Shown: piece by piece, positions 1 to 4,562 of the stretch
How positions within the stretch are numbered: position 1 is the first letter of the stretch
Layout: the number at the start of each line of letters is the position of its first letter
The notes under the pieces: model-generated
The model's input: the letters and a program-made list of their open reading frames with translations, nothing else
Database searches by the model: none
Told to the model about the DNA's origin: nothing
NCBI GenBank assembly: GCA_964443845.1
Contig: CAYUFA010000122.1
Coordinates: forward strand, 1 to 5,754
Length of the DNA: 5,754 nt
Direction of reading: 5' to 3'
From: UBA9214 sp964443845
Lineage (GTDB): Bacteria; Pseudomonadota; Gammaproteobacteria; UBA9214
Made by a program: the position numbers and the translations under genes

Positions 1-686
1 CCATCCCGACCAAGGCCAACCAGGTGTTTTCCACCGCGGACGACAACCAGACCGCGGTGACCGTGCACGTGCTGCAGGGTGAGCGCGAGGTGGCCTCGGC
101 GAACAAGTCACTGGGCCGCTTCGACCTGTCGGATATTCCGCCGGCACCGCGCGGCTTGCCGCAGATCGAGGTAACCTTCAACATCGATGCCAACGGTATT
201 CTGCACGTGTCCGCAAAGGACAAGGCCACCGGCAAGGAGCAGTCGATCCAGATCAAGGCCTCCAGCGGTCTGTCGGATGACGAGATCGACCGGATGGTGA
301 AGGACGCCGAGGCGCATGCCAGCGAGGACAGGAAGTTCCACGAACTGGTGGATGTGCGCAACCAGGCGGACGGCCTGATCCATGCCACCAGCAAGTCGCT
401 CAAGGAACTGGGTGACAAGGTGGAGGCCGGCGAGAAGCAGGAGATCGAAGCCGCCATCGAGGCGCTGCAGACGGCCATGAAGGGCGACGACAAGGACGAG
501 ATTGTGTCCAGGACCCAGGCGCTGGGCGAGAAGTCCGGCAAGCTGGCCGAGCGGGTCTACAAGGAGAGCGCTGCGCAGCAGGATGCCGGTGGCGAAGCCG
601 GTACTACGGAGGCTGGCGGCAAGGCCCAGGAAGAGGATGTTGTCGATGCAGAGTTCGAGGAAGTGAAAGATTCCGACAGCAAGTAA
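1..686 (+). CDS. dnaK: Chaperone protein DnaK (Hsp70), C-terminal part, 5' truncated by window edge
   Basis: DnaK is the cytosolic ATP-driven chaperone that binds exposed hydrophobic peptide segments together with DnaJ and GrpE. The frame opens at base 3 with IPTKANQVFSTADDNQ, matching E. coli DnaK from about residue 418, so roughly the last 227 residues are present and the whole ATPase domain lies outside the window. Visible parts are most of the substrate-binding beta-sandwich (HVLQGERE, PRGLPQIEVTFNIDANGILHVSAKDK), then the helical lid beginning near IKASSGLSDDEIDRMVKDAE, then a low-complexity Gly/Ala/Glu linker. The tail VVDAEFEEVKD is the conserved C-terminal signature of bacterial DnaK and is followed here by SDSK and a TAA stop. 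Extrapolated full length is about 640-645 residues, normal for the family. dnaJ follows after 127 bp, the usual order. Identification is certain; only the upstream part is unseen. Confidence 0.98.
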   Translation, partial: IPTKANQVFSTADDNQTAVTVHVLQGEREVASANKSLGRFDLSDIPPAPRGLPQIEVTFNIDANGILHVSAKDKATGKEQSIQIKASSGLSDDEIDRMVKDAEAHASEDRKFHELVDVRNQADGLIHATSKSLKELGDKVEAGEKQEIEAAIEALQTAMKGDDKDEIVSRTQALGEKSGKLAERVYKESAAQQDAGGEAGTTEAGGKAQEEDVVDAEFEEVKDSDSK

Positions 687-727
687 CGGTATTCTTCGGG
701 ATTACTGCCAGCGCTGCTGCCCCTCGG

Positions 728-760
728 GTCCGGTCCGGCAGGATGCCGGTCCGGGCTTTT
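728..760 (+). terminator. Terminator-like hairpin between dnaK and dnaJ
   Basis: The arms CCGGTCCGGC (730-739) and GCCGGTCCGG (745-754) pair over 9 bp with a single central U-U mismatch and a 5-nt loop (AGGAT). The stem can be extended outward by a U-G pair (729/755) and a G-C pair (728/756), and TTTT (757-760) follows directly. This resembles an intrinsic terminator, but the T-run is short and the position is inside what is normally a co-transcribed chaperone operon. It could therefore lower dnaJ expression relative to dnaK or protect a processed dnaK 3' end. The function is inferred from the structure only. Confidence 0.55.
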
Positions 761-813
761 GCCATAACCGGGTCAGGGCTTGATGCAGATACACGGGGAG
801 ACCAGACAGAACA

Positions 814-1962
814 ATGTCTAAACGCGATTACTACGAGGCGCTGGGCGTTTCCCGCAACGCCAGTGAGGCCGAACTCAAGAAGGCCTACCGGCGCGCGGCG
901 CAGAAATACCACCCGGACCGCAATCCGGATAACAAGGAAGCGGAAGAGAAGTTCAAGGAATGCAAGGAAGCCTATGAAGTCCTGACCGACTCGCAAAAGC
1001 GGGCTGCCTATGACCAGTTCGGGCACGCCGGCGTGGACCCGTCCATGGGGGGCGGTGGGCCCGGTGCCGGTTTCGGTGCCGGCGCGGCCGGCTTCAGTGA
1101 CATCTTCGGTGATGTGTTCGGCGATATCTTCGGTGCCGGGCGGGGCCGCGGCGGCGGTCAGCGGGTCTATCGCGGTTCGGACCTGCGCTACAAGCTGGAT
1201 CTTTCGCTCGAGGACGCCGTTGCCGGCACCGAGGTCAAGATCCGGGTACCGACCCTGGTCACCTGCAGCGAGTGTGGCGGCAGCGGAGCGAAGAAGGGCA
1301 GTCAGCCCAGGACCTGCACGACCTGTGGCGGGCATGGCCAGGTGCGGATGCAGCAGGGTTTCTTCTCGATCCAGCAGACCTGTCCGCATTGCCAGGGCAC
1401 GGGGACGGTCATTTCCGATCCCTGCACTGCCTGTAACGGCAAGGGCCGCGTGCAGGAACGCAAGACACTGTCGGTCAAGGTCCCGCCCGGTGTCGACAGC
1501 GGCGACCGTATCCGGCTCGCGGGCGAGGGCGAGGCCGGCGAGAACGGCGGCCCGCCCGGCGACCTGTATGTGCAGGTGCATGTCAAGCCGCACCCGATCT
1601 TCCAGCGCGAGGAGAACAACCTGTTCTGCGAGGTGCCCATCAGCTTTGTCACGGCCGCCCTGGGTGGCGAGCTCGAGGTGCCTACCCTGACCGGCCGCGT
1701 GAACCTCAAGATCCCGGTAGAAACCCAGACCGGCAGGATGTTCCGCATGCGCGGCAAGGGGGTGAAACCGGTGCGGGGCGGGCCGGTGGGTGACCTGATC
1801 TGCCGTGTGCTGGTCGAGACACCCGTCAACCTCACGCGCCGGCAGAAGGAGCTGTTGCAGGAGTTTTCCGGCGAGATGGAGAGCGGCGGCAGCCGGCACA
1901 GTCCCCAGGCCAGCTCCTGGCTGGACGGGGTGAAGAAGTTCTTCGAGGGGCTGGGCGGGTAA
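814..1962 (+). CDS. dnaJ: Chaperone protein DnaJ (Hsp40, type I)
   Basis: DnaJ delivers unfolded clients to DnaK and stimulates its ATPase. The 382-residue product is close to the E. coli length (376) and has every type I domain in order. The J domain spans about residues 1-70 with the essential HPD motif at 33-35. A Gly/Phe-rich linker follows (about 71-115), containing DIFGDVFGDIFG. The zinc-binding region has four CxxCxGxG repeats at residues 151-158 (CSECGGSG), 168-175 (CTTCGGHG), 190-197 (CPHCQGTG) and 204-211 (CTACNGKG). The C-terminal client-binding domains run from about 212 to 360. The ATG at 814 gives the canonical N-terminus MSKRDYYEALGV. The only Shine-Dalgarno-like stretch is GGGGAG (795-800), 13 nt upstream, which is longer than usual and may mean modest translation. 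It lies 127 bp after dnaK, behind a terminator-like hairpin. Confidence 0.98.
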   Translation: MSKRDYYEALGVSRNASEAELKKAYRRAAQKYHPDRNPDNKEAEEKFKECKEAYEVLTDSQKRAAYDQFGHAGVDPSMGGGGPGAGFGAGAAGFSDIFGDVFGDIFGAGRGRGGGQRVYRGSDLRYKLDLSLEDAVAGTEVKIRVPTLVTCSECGGSGAKKGSQPRTCTTCGGHGQVRMQQGFFSIQQTCPHCQGTGTVISDPCTACNGKGRVQERKTLSVKVPPGVDSGDRIRLAGEGEAGENGGPPGDLYVQVHVKPHPIFQREENNLFCEVPISFVTAALGGELEVPTLTGRVNLKIPVETQTGRMFRMRGKGVKPVRGGPVGDLICRVLVETPVNLTRRQKELLQEFSGEMESGGSRHSPQASSWLDGVKKFFEGLGG

Positions 1963-2019
1963 CCAGCGGCATTTCCGCATGCCTGTGCTGGCGGCGAATG
2001 GCGTGCCGAGCATTTCCCG
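1963..2019 (+). other. Unique part of the dnaJ-dapB spacer, with a weak hairpin
   Basis: This is the non-repetitive left flank of the 465-base gene-free region between dnaJ and dapB. The best structure pairs TGCT and GGC (1986-1992) with GCC and AGCA (2005-2007, 2009-2012), leaving one bulged G; it is followed by only TTT. A second small hairpin, GCGG/CCGC (1966-1969 with 1975-1978), has no T-run. Neither is a convincing terminator for dnaJ, and I see no clear promoter here. The rest of the spacer (2020-2415) is repeat DNA plus the scaffold gap. Confidence 0.4.
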
Positions 2020-2074
2020 CAGTGCGTAGGTTGGGCTGAGCAAAGCGAAGCCCAACAATCGGGTTGCCGGGCTT
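2020..2074 (+). repeat. Tandem-repeat unit copy 1, left segment (REP-like palindrome), cut by the scaffold gap
   Basis: These 55 bases are identical to 2227-2281. They contain a GTAG head (2026-2029) followed directly by a palindrome with arms GTTGGGCT (2030-2037) and AGCCCAAC (2049-2056). Inside are a symmetrical GA/GA internal loop, a GC/GC pair step and an AAA loop. A GTAG tetranucleotide next to an imperfect hairpin is the hallmark of REP sequences mobilised by REP-associated tyrosine transposases (RAYTs). The copy breaks off at the N run, at the same point where the left arm of the second palindrome (CCGGGCT) ends in copy 2. The intact remainder of this unit is not visible. Confidence 0.9.
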
Positions 2075-2174
2075 NNNNNNNNNNNNNNNNNNNNNNNNNN
2101 NNNNNNNNNNNNNNNNNNNNNNNNNNNNNNNNNNNNNNNNNNNNNNNNNNNNNNNNNNNNNNNNNNNNNNNNNN
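2075..2174. other. Assembly gap (100 N), unknown true length
   Basis: The run is exactly 100 N, the usual placeholder for a scaffold gap of unknown size. Both edges fall within the repeated unit: the left edge matches the base before 2282 and the right edge matches 2361 of the second copy. If only one unit is interrupted, the missing sequence equals 2282-2360, which is 79 bp. More tandem copies would add 186 bp each. The gap is most simply explained as an assembly break caused by the tandem repeat and its hairpins. Confidence 0.95.
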
Positions 2175-2229
2175 CATGCTGGTTGACTTGCCCGGCCGGA
2201 ACTTTCACCCTTCGGGAAACCCGCAACAG
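2175..2229 (+). repeat. Tandem-repeat unit copy 1, right segment (55 bp, exact duplicate of 2361-2415)
   Basis: These 55 bases are identical to 2361-2415. Within them are an 8-bp palindrome CCGGCCGG (2192-2199) and a small hairpin potential around CCC-TTC-GGG (2208-2216). The segment ends in AACAG, and its last three bases (CAG) are also the first three of the next unit. The sequence is read as non-coding repeat. It happens to be open in the dapB frame and would encode MLVDLPGRNFHPSGNPQQ, but nothing supports its translation. Confidence 0.92.
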
Positions 2230-2232
2230 TGC

Positions 2233-2303
2233 GTAGGTTGGGCTGAGCAAAGCGAAGCCCAACAATCGGGTTGCCGGGCTTCACTGCGTTCAGCCCGGTC
2301 TGC
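2233..2303 (+). mobile_element. REPIN-like element: GTAG-headed REP plus diverged inverted REP
   Basis: The forward half (2233-2263) is GTAG plus a hairpin with arms GTTGGGCT (2237-2244) and AGCCCAAC (2256-2263). After a 9-nt spacer (2264-2272), the segment 2273-2303 aligns without gaps to the reverse complement of the forward half, with 21 of 31 positions identical. It forms its own hairpin with arms CCGGGCT (2274-2280) and AGCCCGG (2292-2298), and it ends in CTGC where a perfect inverted copy would end in CTAC. Six of the ten differences are paired changes that keep three stem base pairs. Two REPs in inverted orientation define a REPIN/BIME; these are non-autonomous elements moved by RAYT transposases elsewhere in the genome. 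The identification rests on structure alone; the RAYT is inferred, not seen. Confidence 0.6.
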
Positions 2304-2360
2304 CTGTAGTTCTCCATGCACGCAAAGCAAAGGAACTCGCCCCCAGGCGGAATCCGGCGT

Positions 2361-2415
2361 CATGCTGGTTGACTTGCCCGGCCGGAACTTTCACCCTTCG
2401 GGAAACCCGCAACAG
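2361..2415 (+). repeat. 55-bp direct repeat ending 12 bp before the dapB start codon
   Basis: This is an exact duplicate of 2175-2229. It ends 12 bp before the dapB ATG and its last two bases (AG, 2414-2415) form the first half of the AGGA that serves dapB as Shine-Dalgarno sequence. Only GACAGCAACACC separates repeat from start codon, so everything that could act as a dapB promoter or leader now lies in repeat DNA, in the gap, or upstream in the dnaK-dnaJ transcript. A TTGACT (2369-2374) resembles a -35 box but has no matching -10. Confidence 0.9.
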
Positions 2416-2417
2416 GA
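2414..2417 (+). promoter_or_regulatory. dapB ribosome binding site formed at the repeat junction
   Basis: AGGA lies 10 nt before the ATG at 2428, at the long end of normal spacing. Its first two bases belong to the repeat and its last two to unique sequence. This site decides the dapB start: the in-frame upstream ATGs at 2176 and 2362 lie at equivalent positions in the repeat copies and have no comparable purine-rich stretch in front. Confidence 0.65.
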
Positions 2418-2427
2418 CAGCAACACC

Positions 2428-3234
2428 ATGACCCGAATCGCAATCGCCGGTGCCGCCGGACGCATGGGCCGCAGCCTGGTCCAGGCCTGCCAGCAGACGG
2501 ACGGTGTGCAGCTCACGGCGGCACTGGAACACCCGGCCAGCCGTTTTCTCGGCACCGATGCCGGCGAGGTGGCGGGACTCGGCAGCAACGGGATTGCCGT
2601 GGGTGGCGACCCGGCTGCCGTCCTCGCGGAGTTCGACGTCCTGATCGACTTCACCCGGCCGGCTTCGACCCTGGCCAACCTGGCGGTGTGCGGCGGGGCG
2701 GGCAAGCGCATGGTGATCGGCACCACCGGCTTCACGGACGCGCAGAAGACGGAGATCGCCGCTGCCGCCCGGCAGATTCCCGTGGTGTTCGCGCCGAACA
2801 TGAGTATCGGGGTCAACCTGTGCCTGAAGCTGCTCGACATGGCCGCGCACGTGCTTGGCGACGAGGTCGACATCGAGATCATCGAGGCACATCACCGCAA
2901 CAAGGTCGACGCCCCCTCCGGTACGGCCCTGCGCATGGGTGAAGTGGTCGCGGCGGCGCTCGGGCGCGATCTCGGGGAATGCGCGGTGTACGGTCGCCAG
3001 GGCCACACCGGCGCGCGCGCGCGGCGGACCATCGGCTTCGAGACGATACGCGCCGGCGACATCGTCGGTGACCATACCGTGATGTTCGCGGGCAGTGGCG
3101 AAATCGTTGAAATCGCTCACAGGGCTTCCAGCCGCATGACCTTTGCCAACGGTGCGGTGCGTGCGGCCGGCTGGCTGGCGAAACGCGACGCCGGTCTCTA
3201 CGACATGCAGGATGTGCTGGGCCTGAAGGATTAG
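2428..3234 (+). CDS. dapB: 4-hydroxy-tetrahydrodipicolinate reductase
   Basis: DapB reduces the product of DapA to tetrahydrodipicolinate with NAD(P)H, in the cytosolic pathway to diaminopimelate (peptidoglycan) and lysine. The 268-residue product (E. coli 273) starts with MTRIAIAGAAGRMGR, whose GAAGRMG (8-14) is the dinucleotide-binding loop. GTTGF follows at 98-102 and APNMSIGVN further on. The signature IIEAHHRNKVDAPSGTAL carries the catalytic His155 and Lys159 (E. coli His159 and Lys163). The C-terminal substrate and tetramerisation part includes ASSRMTFANGAVRAA and ends LYDMQDVLGLKD. The ATG at 2428 is preferred because it gives the family N-terminus; the frame is open further upstream through repeat DNA. 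One oddity is residue 35, which is His where E. coli has Arg39, the residue contacting the NADPH 2'-phosphate. carA follows after 122 bp. Confidence 0.97.
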   Translation: MTRIAIAGAAGRMGRSLVQACQQTDGVQLTAALEHPASRFLGTDAGEVAGLGSNGIAVGGDPAAVLAEFDVLIDFTRPASTLANLAVCGGAGKRMVIGTTGFTDAQKTEIAAAARQIPVVFAPNMSIGVNLCLKLLDMAAHVLGDEVDIEIIEAHHRNKVDAPSGTALRMGEVVAAALGRDLGECAVYGRQGHTGARARRTIGFETIRAGDIVGDHTVMFAGSGEIVEIAHRASSRMTFANGAVRAAGWLAKRDAGLYDMQDVLGLKD

Positions 3235-3261
3235 ACAGCCCGGTCGGCAATCCAGTACAAT
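3232..3261 (+). promoter_or_regulatory. Candidate sigma-70 promoter for carA
   Basis: TAGACA (3232-3237) matches TTGACA at five of six positions and TACAAT (3256-3261) matches TATAAT at five of six, with an 18-bp spacer. The -35 box overlaps the dapB stop codon. Transcription would start near 3268 and give a leader of about 90 nt containing the hairpin at 3301-3334. A weaker alternative -10, GATAAT (3283-3288), has no acceptable -35. This is a prediction from consensus matching only. Confidence 0.45.
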
Positions 3262-3300
3262 CGCCGGCAGTTCGTTCGGCAGGATAATACAGCACCCCGG

Positions 3301-3334
3301 AACGGGAGGGCTCCATCGGAACCCTCCCGTTTTC
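3301..3334 (+). terminator. Intrinsic terminator or attenuator in the carA leader
   Basis: AACGGGAGGG (3301-3310) pairs perfectly with CCCTCCCGTT (3322-3331) over 10 bp. The top of the stem adds a C-A mismatch and a TCC/GGA step around a 3-nt loop. The right arm runs into TTTTC, so this is a typical strong intrinsic terminator. It may end dapB transcripts. However, the T-run finishes only about 23 nt before the carA start codon, leaving no room for a complete promoter downstream, so carA transcripts must read through it. That makes attenuation likely. The right arm also contains CCTCC (3323-3327), complementary to the carA Shine-Dalgarno GGAGG (3347-3351). Confidence 0.8.
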
Positions 3335-3346
3335 TACGCGAGATGC

Positions 3347-3352
3347 GGAGGT
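3347..3352 (+). promoter_or_regulatory. carA ribosome binding site deciding a TTG start
   Basis: GGAGGT is a strong Shine-Dalgarno sequence, with 5 nt between GGAGG and the TTG at 3357. No ATG or GTG lies at a usable distance in the right frame, and the TTG gives the expected CarA N-terminus, so the site and start support each other. Confidence 0.85.
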
Positions 3353-3356
3353 CTCC

Positions 3357-4490
3357 TTGACAAAAGCGGCCCTGTTGGCGCTTGCAGACGGAACGATTTT
3401 CCGTGGTGTTGCTATTGGTGTCGAAGGGCAGGTGACCGGCGAGGTGGTGTTCAATACCGCAATGACCGGCTACCAGGAAATCCTGACCGATCCTTCCTAT
3501 GCGCAGCAGATCGTCACGCTGACCTGTCCGCATATCGGTAATGTCGGTACCAACGCCGCGGACGAGGAGGCGGGAGCCGTCCACTGCGCAGGTCTGGTCA
3601 TCCGTGACCTGCCGTTGGCGGCCAGCAACTGGCGCAGCGAATGTTCGCTCGAGGAGTACCTGATCAGCAACGGCGTGACCGGTATCGCGGATATCGACAC
3701 CCGCCGCCTGACCCGGATCCTCCGCGAACGGGGTGCCCAGAACGGCTGTATCATGGCCGGCGATGCTGTCGATGAAGCAGCAGCCATCGCTGCGGCGCGG
3801 GAATTTCCCGGTCTCAAGGGGATGGATCTGGCCAGGGTGGTCAGCACCACGCAGCGCTACGAGTGGCGCCAGGGCGTCTGGACGCTGGCCGGTGGACTGC
3901 CGGGTGGTGCGGACGATGCCTCCCTGCCGTTGCACGTCGTGGCCTACGATTTCGGGATCAAACGCAATATCCTGCGCATGCTGGCGGCACGGGGCTGTCG
4001 CGTGACCGTGGTGCCGGCGCAGACGCCGGCAGCCGAGGTGCTGGCGTACACGCCGGATGGCGTTTTTTTATCCAACGGGCCGGGTGACCCGGAACCCTGT
4101 GACTACGCCATCCGGGCGATCGGCGAGATTCTCGCGGCCGGCATCCCCGTGTTCGGCATCTGCCTCGGCCACCAGCTGCTGGCGCTGGCCAGCGGTGCGC
4201 GCACCATCAAGATGAAATTCGGACATCATGGCGCCAATCATCCGGTCCAGGACCTGGAGTCCGGGCAGGTGATGATTACCAGCCAGAACCACGGCTTTGC
4301 CGTGGACGACGGCACGTTGCCGGCCAACCTGAAGGCGACCCACCGTTCCCTGTTTGACGGTTCGCTGCAGGGGATCGCCCGCACCGACTGCCCGGCCTGC
4401 AGTTTCCAGGGTCACCCGGAGGCCAGCCCGGGCCCGCATGACGTGGCGCCCCTGTTTGACCGCTTTATCGACATGATGAGGAGTGCCTAG
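3357..4490 (+). CDS. carA: Carbamoyl-phosphate synthase small subunit (glutamine amidotransferase)
   Basis: CarA hydrolyses glutamine and passes ammonia through a tunnel to CarB for carbamoyl phosphate synthesis, which feeds both arginine and pyrimidine pathways. The product has 377 residues (E. coli 382). The N-terminal domain is recognisable from MTKAALLALADGT, GEVVFNTAMTGYQEIL and ADIDTRRLTRILRERGAQ. The class I amidotransferase domain covers roughly the C-terminal half, with FLSNGPGDP, the nucleophile Cys269 in GICLGHQ, and His353 and Glu355 in GHPEASPGPHD, all at the same numbers as in E. coli. Translation starts at TTG (3357), also the start used by enterobacterial carA as I recall; the aligned N-terminus and the GGAGGT ahead fix it. 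An AT-rich patch GTT TTT TTA (codons 236-238) stands out against the GC-rich codon use. The gene ends in TAG, 72 bp before carB and in the same frame. Confidence 0.97.
   Translation: MTKAALLALADGTIFRGVAIGVEGQVTGEVVFNTAMTGYQEILTDPSYAQQIVTLTCPHIGNVGTNAADEEAGAVHCAGLVIRDLPLAASNWRSECSLEEYLISNGVTGIADIDTRRLTRILRERGAQNGCIMAGDAVDEAAAIAAAREFPGLKGMDLARVVSTTQRYEWRQGVWTLAGGLPGGADDASLPLHVVAYDFGIKRNILRMLAARGCRVTVVPAQTPAAEVLAYTPDGVFLSNGPGDPEPCDYAIRAIGEILAAGIPVFGICLGHQLLALASGARTIKMKFGHHGANHPVQDLESGQVMITSQNHGFAVDDGTLPANLKATHRSLFDGSLQGIARTDCPACSFQGHPEASPGPHDVAPLFDRFIDMMRSA
4064..4097 (+). promoter_or_regulatory. Possible -1 frameshift signal inside carA (slippery heptamer plus hairpin)
   Basis: T TTT TTA (4064-4070) lies in the zero frame as X XXY YYZ, a classic -1 slippery heptamer. 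After 6 nt comes a hairpin: GGG (4077-4079) and CCGGG (4080-4084), loop TGA, then CCCGG (4088-4092), a 2-nt AA bulge, and CCC (4095-4097). A -1 shift after codon 238 would add I-Q-R-A-G and stop at TGA 4085-4087, giving a 243-residue CarA without the catalytic Cys269. Function is unproven; the encoded residues V-F-L-S-N-G-P-G-D-P are conserved in the family, so the layout may be coincidental. Confidence 0.25.
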
Positions 4491-4562
4491 GGTCCGCCGT
4501 ACGCGCCTTTGAACCAGCCACGGAACTTCCCGGGCGCGCTCGGCGCACGCTGTAATCGAAAC
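4491..4562 (+). other. carA-carB spacer, open in the shared reading frame
   Basis: The 72-bp spacer is 24 sense codons in the frame shared by carA and carB, with no stop other than the carA TAG (4488-4490). There is no intrinsic terminator, which fits co-transcription of the two subunits. There is also no convincing Shine-Dalgarno sequence in the last 15 bases before carB (TGTAATCGAAAC just upstream). A GC-rich hairpin, GCGC/GCGC (4534-4537 with 4543-4546), lies shortly before. An in-frame TTG at 4509 is possible but poorly supported as a start. Confidence 0.6.

Larger units (their letters stand above)
2227..2415 (+). repeat. Complete copy of the repeat unit (copy 2) upstream of dapB
   Basis: This is the only fully visible copy. 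In order it contains CAG, a GTAG-headed palindrome (2233-2263), a 9-nt spacer, a diverged inverted palindrome (2273-2303), about 57 bp without recognised structure (2304-2360), and the 55-bp segment shared with 2175-2229. The period is 186 bp, with a CAG at each boundary: 2020-2022, 2227-2229 and 2413-2415. The termini carry a weak imperfect inverted repeat, TGCGtaGGTT after the left CAG and AACCCGCA near the right end (reverse complement TGCGGGTT). No transposase gene is present, so if it is mobile it must be non-autonomous. Identity between copies is 100% over all 110 comparable bases, which implies a recent duplication or ongoing homogenisation. Confidence 0.88.

Noticed and set aside
743..985. 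Small open frame starting in the dnaK-dnaJ spacer
   Set aside because: It starts inside the hairpin, overlaps dnaJ out of frame and is Arg/Thr-rich as expected of a shifted reading of GC-rich coding DNA.
1966..1978. GCGG/CCGC hairpin just after dnaJ as its terminator
   Set aside because: Only 4 bp of stem and no following T-run.
604..2265. Long antisense open frame across dnaJ and the gap on the minus strand
   Set aside because: It runs through 100 N, is the mirror of GC-rich dnaJ codons, has low-complexity Ala/Arg/Leu composition and no recognisable domain or ribosome binding site.
2369..2374. TTGACT in the repeat as a dapB promoter -35 box
   Set aside because: No acceptable -10 hexamer at 16-18 bp; the same motif recurs in the other copy at 2183-2188, also without a partner.
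2020..2415. Direct repeats as a CRISPR array
   Set aside because: Repeats are 55 bp, few, contiguous within one 186-bp tandem unit and lack short unique spacers; no cas gene is nearby.
2176..2427. Repeat-encoded N-terminal extension as the real dapB start
   Set aside because: The extension consists of duplicated repeat DNA, has no ribosome binding site, and the DapB family begins exactly at the ATG at 2428.
4509..4511. In-frame TTG upstream of carB as start codon
   Set aside because: No good Shine-Dalgarno in front, and the homologous CarB N-terminus MPKRTDI begins at 4563.
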